From Pohlia nutans (lineage: Eukaryota > Streptophyta > Bryopsida > Bryales > Mniaceae), in the NCBI GenBank assembly GCA_022496805.1, contig CM040085.1:27743811-27807810 (forward strand): 64,000 nucleotides of DNA, in the 5' to 3' direction. Below the pieces are notes generated by a model that worked only from the letters and a program-made list of their open reading frames with translations, searched no databases and was not told where the DNA came from. The first letter of the stretch is position 1; every line of letters begins with the position of its first letter. Of this stretch, positions 60,301 to 64,000 are shown piece by piece. The translations under genes were made by a program, and so were the position numbers.

Positions 60301-60481
60301 TTGTCGCTCTCGGCCAATGAAGATGGGGCAACGACGATTGAGCAGAAAGAGGAGAAGGAGACCCCTTGGTCCCCATGAGGAATTTGCATTGTCTTTGACA
60401 GAGAAATAGTCCTCTACTCCCCAAAGCAGCTGCTCGCACACCGACCACGGACATGGTTGACTTGCAACAAGCGTTGTTCAT
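54365..60481 (-). CDS. PP2C-type protein phosphatase, plastid-type (9 exons)
   Basis: Mg/Mn-dependent Ser/Thr phosphatase resembling Arabidopsis PP2C62 (At4g33500). Minus exons: 60481-60196, 59552-59209, 58327-58251, 56719-56647, 56475-56388, 55791-55628, 55347-55204, 54976-54848 and 54520-54365, all joining in phase to 486 aa. The first ~95 residues are Ser/Arg-rich with few acids, fitting a chloroplast transit peptide. 97-236 is an acidic, low-complexity linker ([37 protein letters not shown]). The catalytic domain runs from about 240: TGGEDAYF (D267), [10 protein letters not shown] (D281), [16 protein letters not shown] (D409) and [14 protein letters not shown] (D476), so the metal-binding aspartates are present. 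Its substrate is unknown. Introns hold copies of four element families. A 5' UTR intron ending in ATATGCAG near 60560 is likely. Confidence 0.9.
56024..56246. mobile_element. GGACCAAG MITE family, copy 3 (PP2C intron)
   Basis: TTAA (56020-56023), then AGGACCAAGAAGCCCAAG; the right end, reverse complemented, is CCTCTACAGGACCAAGG before TTAA (56247-56250). About 223 bp, same orientation as copy 2. Confidence 0.8.
56825..57604. mobile_element. TTAA-flanked element, 780 bp, abutting the next one
   Basis: TTAA (56821-56824) then CCCCTAATGACCC; the right end, reverse complemented, is CCCCTAATGATATGC. Its right TTAA (57605-57608) is also the left TTAA of the 538-bp element, so the two elements share a single target site and form an 18-bp palindrome at the junction. 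Confidence 0.7.
57609..58146. mobile_element. TTAA-flanked element, complete copy of the 543-bp family
   Basis: Ends CCCCTAAGTGACC and (reverse complement) CCCCTAAATGACAG lie between TTAA at 57605-57608 and 58147-58150. Just inside the left end is ACCATTTTATGGTCGCTGCCC, a small palindrome. Partial or full copies occur at 3374, 12819 and 31850. No transposase. Confidence 0.8.
59828..60068. mobile_element. CCCCTAAGCGT MITE family, copy 2 (PP2C intron 1)
   Basis: Opposite orientation to 42224-42459, sharing GTCTAAAACACCCAATATGG, CCATCTGCATCAC, AACAGTGTCGATCGTGTC and TACACTACAGAAAATACA. Flanks are TTGA (mutated TTAA) at 59824-59827 and TTAA at 60069-60072. 241 bp. Confidence 0.8.
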
Positions 60482-60785
60482 AATCTTCCCACAGGCTCTA
60501 AATATCAGTACCGTTCCTCCTTAAGCCAAGAGCTCCTTGATTGCGTAAACCGAAATTCCTGCATATATTTTCTCGTCAGAACCAACCAATATCACCTTCT
60601 CTACAGTATTCGACTCATGAAAATACGTCCCACATTATTCAGAATGATAAAAGTGATTAAATTACTACAAAATATTCAGGAAAGGAATTTGCAATCTGAT
60701 CGTAGAACAACTAAGTTCCCCTTTCCTGATCATAACACTTTCTTATTCAGAGATTCTTGCGACGTCACGAGCTAAATCACAAGGC

Positions 60786-61063
60786 AGTGATTATTTTGTT
60801 GCTAATTCAGCCAAATTGCTACATAAAATTTGGGCTGGCTAATTGATACAAAGGATTTTTGAAAAAAAAAAGGAAAAATAGTCAGATTTTCTACATGGAG
60901 TCAAGATGTTTAGCCTCTTTAAACCTTGGTATCACCCAGGAATTGCCTAAGTAGCACCTAGGTAGTACATGTGTATTACCCTGATATTGCCTATATATTA
61001 ATGTGAAAAGAGCATCCAAGGAGTCTGGAATGCTAAACTGTCTCCTGACAACAAAGAATCACT
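60786..61063. mobile_element. AGTGATT MITE family, copy B
   Basis: 278 bp, ends AGTGATTATTTTGTTGC and AAAGAATCACT. Same internal order as copies A and C but without the nested insert and with the GCTCTTC segment deleted. Confidence 0.75.
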
Positions 61064-61521
61064 GTCACAAGGTATCAGCAGGAATAATCGATAATTTACA
61101 ACAAAACTGTTCTATTATGCATCTAAGACCGATATATAGTTAGAGCATGCTCGAAGACCTAAACTAAGTCCATCTACGTGGCCATAGTGCAAGTAAAAGC
61201 ATCACGATGCAATGTTCACAATTCGCGAGAATCTCAACCGTGAAACTTCACTACTCCAACTAAATGCTTCTTTTCCGGATGAGACATACCTGGACCGAAT
61301 AATTTCAATACCGTCTGCTAAATGAATAGCTACTACTTGCTCTATCGATGAACCTTTGCCATTAAACCTAAGTCCATCTACGTGGCCATGGTACACGGTG
61401 CAAGCCAGAGTGTTCACTGCACAAACAAGAACTCGCTTGAAACTAAACTGTGACAGTCCTTCCCGGAACCATATGCTCCTTTTCCGAATGATACCGAATG
61501 GTTTTCAATACCGCTTGCTAA

Positions 61522-61714
61522 CCCCTTAACGACCAAGGATTCATGGTTTTAAAATGACAAATTCAATCCATCATATTCTGAAAAATAATATAATTTAGAT
61601 GAGACAAAACTTTATATCACCAGAATCAATGAAGAACATTGCATATGTCAGTCAAAAAATAAGACCTACTCGAAACTACTAAAAATATACATGAGCTTCT
61701 TCGTCCTTTAGGGG
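61522..61714. mobile_element. GGACCAAG MITE family, copy 4
   Basis: Left end CCCCTTAACGACCAAGGATT, right end (reverse complement) CCCCTAAAGGACGAAG. Shares CATGGTTTTAAAATGACAAA and TTTATATCACCAGAATCA with copy 1. About 190 bp, slightly shortened; flanks are no longer TTAA. Confidence 0.75.
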
Positions 61715-62648
61715 CTCAATGAATAGCTACTGCTTGCTCTACCTTCATTATTGTCAACAACAAAATTCACAGAATCAAACAAAAACCAAGCAGACAAAGG
61801 ACACCGAAACAAAGAGAAAATAAACAAACAGCTCGCACCATCAACTGCCGCCATGCCCTCGTTTCACCACCTCAAATTTCGCAAAAAAAATCAAACTCAG
61901 CCAAAAATTGACGTCCGCTCGATTCTCTTGCGCGGCACACAAATCCTGAAAAGCCTTCAGCAGAAATCCGACTGCAAAACCGGAACAATGAGTGTGAAAT
62001 GCGAGATCCCTTTTAGGGCTTTGGCTATATCGTCTGCAACGGAGCAAAGGCTCGTAAACCCTCGGTTCCGGAAATCGTATATCTACAACGCGGGTAGATT
62101 TTCCGTTGGATATTTGTAGACCAAGGCTGAATCTACGAAAGTTAAGAATATACTATGGCGCTTTCGTAGATAGAAAGATCTAGGATTTAGTAAGATTTCG
62201 CAGATTCAGTTCCTTGGTGGATAGCAGATTTGCACTTGTCGAGTGATTGGCAAGTGCCTGCCACGTGTCAGAATGTCAAGAAGATACTTATGGGATACTT
62301 TTGGATGGGTTTGGTACACTGAAATCACCATATACTGTGGCCCACGGTATTTTTGAACGGCCATGCTAATAATCATTTTCCCAAAATATCGTGGTAAATT
62401 CATCCAAAATTGATGAAAATCTGTTCAAATGGATGAAACATTGTTCAAATAGATGAGAATTTGTCCAAATGGATGAATGTACCCACAACAATTATCCACC
62501 CACGATATATAGTGATTTCAGTGTAGTTATAACTTGGAATTATTGTGGGTTCAAAATGTTATTGTTCTAGGCCACAAATATACTGTGGGTTGCAAAAATT
62601 CAATACCGTACATGAGGATGAGATTCCGATTGCTTTAGTTGGTGTCTA

Positions 62649-62925
62649 AATTTGAATTTCCACATCTGAATTTGAGAGGTTCACGTCACCCTAAACCAAT
62701 CGCAAGATGACATGTGGCACTTTTTGACAGAAGTTAATTAATTTATGTTGAAATCGACCATGACATAGGATATTGTATGTGAGGGTTAGATTTGTCAAAT
62801 TGAATTTCCACGTCAAATTTTGAAAGGTCCACGTCACGGACCCTAACCCAATCACAAGATGACACGTGGTACTTCTTACAAAAAATAATTAATTTATGTG
62901 GAAATTGACCATGACTGTAGGATAA
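62649..62925. repeat. ~150-bp direct duplication
   Basis: TTGAATTTCCACATCTGAAT ... AGATGACATGTGGCAC ... GTTAATTAATTTATGT ... CCATGACATAGGATA recurs ~150 bp later as TTGAATTTCCACGTCAAATT ... AGATGACACGTGG ... ATAATTAATTTATGT ... CCATGACTGTAGGATA. Both copies contain a CACGTCAC and a GACA(T/C)GTGG core. Confidence 0.8.
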
Positions 62926-62984
62926 GGTTTCATTTTCTTCCTATTTTGTAGACTCTACTATAGTAGAAAGTCACTTTCGATGAT

Positions 62985-64000
62985 ATGTGGAAAATTTACA
63001 AAGGACTCATACAACACATACTTGCGAAACATCGAGGAGCAGAAGATATACCAAGAATCAAACCCCACAACTGTATAAGATCACCAACCACAAGAACATT
63101 ATTTCTTATGAAAACAGCCGGAGGAATCCACCTCAAAAGTACTGAAGAAAACTTTCAACTCCATATGTCTGAATTAGAACTAGAATGGAGATCCAAAGTC
63201 ATAACAGAACTACCACATTTAAACCCCCAATCTATCCATCAAACTCCTACACAAATTACTTAGACACAATATATACAAAATAAAACACATCACCCTCCCC
63301 AACGGTACAAACCTGATGTCATCAGAAGATTTCAAAACCTACTACCAAACCCCAACTAAATTAGAGAAAAGCGCACTAAACATTGCAAAGAAACTCTTCT
63401 GCTATTCAAATTGTACTCAAGAATGTCCAAACCCATGTCAAAGACACCCACAACCACATACACTCAAAGAAAGATACATATCAAACAACCAAGAAATAAC
63501 ACCAAGAATACCAGAAAACTCACTACCCTTGATATTAACACAACCACAACCACAATCACCAAATCCACCACCAAACGTAAAAAACAACCCTATCAGATTC
63601 CCCATACAAACTATAATAAACCATAAAACACACAAAACAAAAGATAAATACAAAATAACAAAAACATACAACACCTATTTATGCTAATGGACACTTCAAA
63701 ACAACATAACATACAACAAATGGATGCCACAGCGGGAACTTTTCCTACTAAACCTACCAACAGTAATAAACCACAACATAAATTTACTCAAAAACTACTA
63801 CACTGAATACCAACACAGATACTATAGAAACATTGTAAATGCACACTTCGCACCTGAACAAATAAGAGACACAAGATTCATACCACCACCTATAATAACC
63901 CCTCTTGTCCAAATATCCATAATAGAATGTAACCCAGAAAAAGACATAAATACAACAAAAAATACCATCCAAACACAAAATGAAATAACCCACATATATG
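62985..64000 (+). mobile_element. Degenerate G-poor coding sequence (unidentified element, truncated by window)
   Basis: Plus-strand frames at 62985-63263 and 63230-64000 overlap and together read as one damaged protein: one frameshift near 63250 and one in-frame TAA at 63685-63687, after which the same frame stays open to the window end. Readable phrases include LHKLLRHNIYKIKHITLPNG, TPTKLEKSALNIAKKLFC, NKWMPQRELFLLNLP and FAPEQIRDTRFIPPP, which look like real protein and not random translation. I do not recognise the family; a retroelement or other mobile or viral-derived open frame is the likeliest source. By hand count G is only about 7% of 63241-64000 on this strand, while A and C dominate, unlike any gene in the window. 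No start codon or termini are assigned. Confidence 0.5.

Larger units (their letters stand above)
60482..62640. other. Upstream flank of PP2C gene
   Basis: Contains a probable 5' UTR intron acceptor near 60560 and two MITEs (60786, 61522). 61840-62050 is less AT-rich and may be the distal 5' UTR exon or promoter of the PP2C gene, since the minus strand there has TTTTGCAG-type splice signals, but no coding sequence is supported. 62300-62600 contains a run of GATGAAxxTTGTTCAAAT-like short repeats. Confidence 0.4.

Overview
This is nuclear DNA from a land plant. The evidence is GT-AG introns of about 100-1,500 bp in AT-rich spacers, a plant-type U2 snRNA promoter (USE plus TATA), two nuclear tRNA genes, plastid-targeted proteins including one with a twin-arginine lumen signal, a calcium- and calmodulin-dependent kinase (CCaMK), and a plant-type STEEP1-DUF167 fusion. 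The proteins are recognisable but diverged from flowering-plant sequences, and moderate introns sit beside very abundant small DNA transposons. That leans towards a non-flowering plant (bryophyte, lycophyte or fern). The species cannot be fixed from the sequence alone.

Layout. 1-7.7 kb is gene-free: a broken TPR gene, TTAA-flanked elements, and a Harbinger-like element that encloses a dead DD34E Tc1-like transposon. 7.8-10.7 kb holds a divergent pair: acylphosphatase (minus), whose only intron carries a Stowaway-type MITE at the splice donor, and a small Tat-targeted thylakoid lumen protein (plus). 10.7-16.4 kb is spacer with MITEs, a near-perfect 54-bp palindrome and a hairpin. 16.4-18.5 kb encodes a secreted B-lectin/PAN protein. 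22.1-22.6 kb encodes a 67-aa zinc-ribbon protein. 23.5-26.0 kb is a stack of TTAA-flanked elements, one nested inside another. 26.1-28.1 kb has two tandem U2 snRNA genes and a U2 fragment, all minus strand. 29.4-31.1 kb holds a two-exon gene for an unknown, possibly mitochondrial, protein. 33.8-37.4 kb encodes a ubiquitin-specific protease (minus). 41.5-44.2 kb is the STEEP1-DUF167 gene. 47.05-47.24 kb has closely spaced tRNA-Gly(UCC) and tRNA-Asn(GUU) genes. 47.5-52.8 kb is CCaMK. 54.4-60.5 kb is a plastid-type PP2C phosphatase (minus). The last ~1 kb is an extremely G-poor, A+C-rich degenerate coding sequence running off the window.

The genes do not form one pathway; they are separately transcribed housekeeping and signalling genes. 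The most striking overall feature is the density of small inverted-repeat elements. At least ten share a CCCYTAA-type end next to TTAA, the target preference of piggyBac. Several families have multiple copies, one insertion is documented by an empty-site comparison, and elements occupy introns of the acylphosphatase, lectin, STEEP1, CCaMK and PP2C genes. CCaMK also has non-standard residues at two known regulatory phosphosites, and one U2 copy is altered at the invariant branch-site pseudouridine position.

All exon models were built by hand from splice signals, reading phase and remembered family sequences. No database search or transcript evidence was available.
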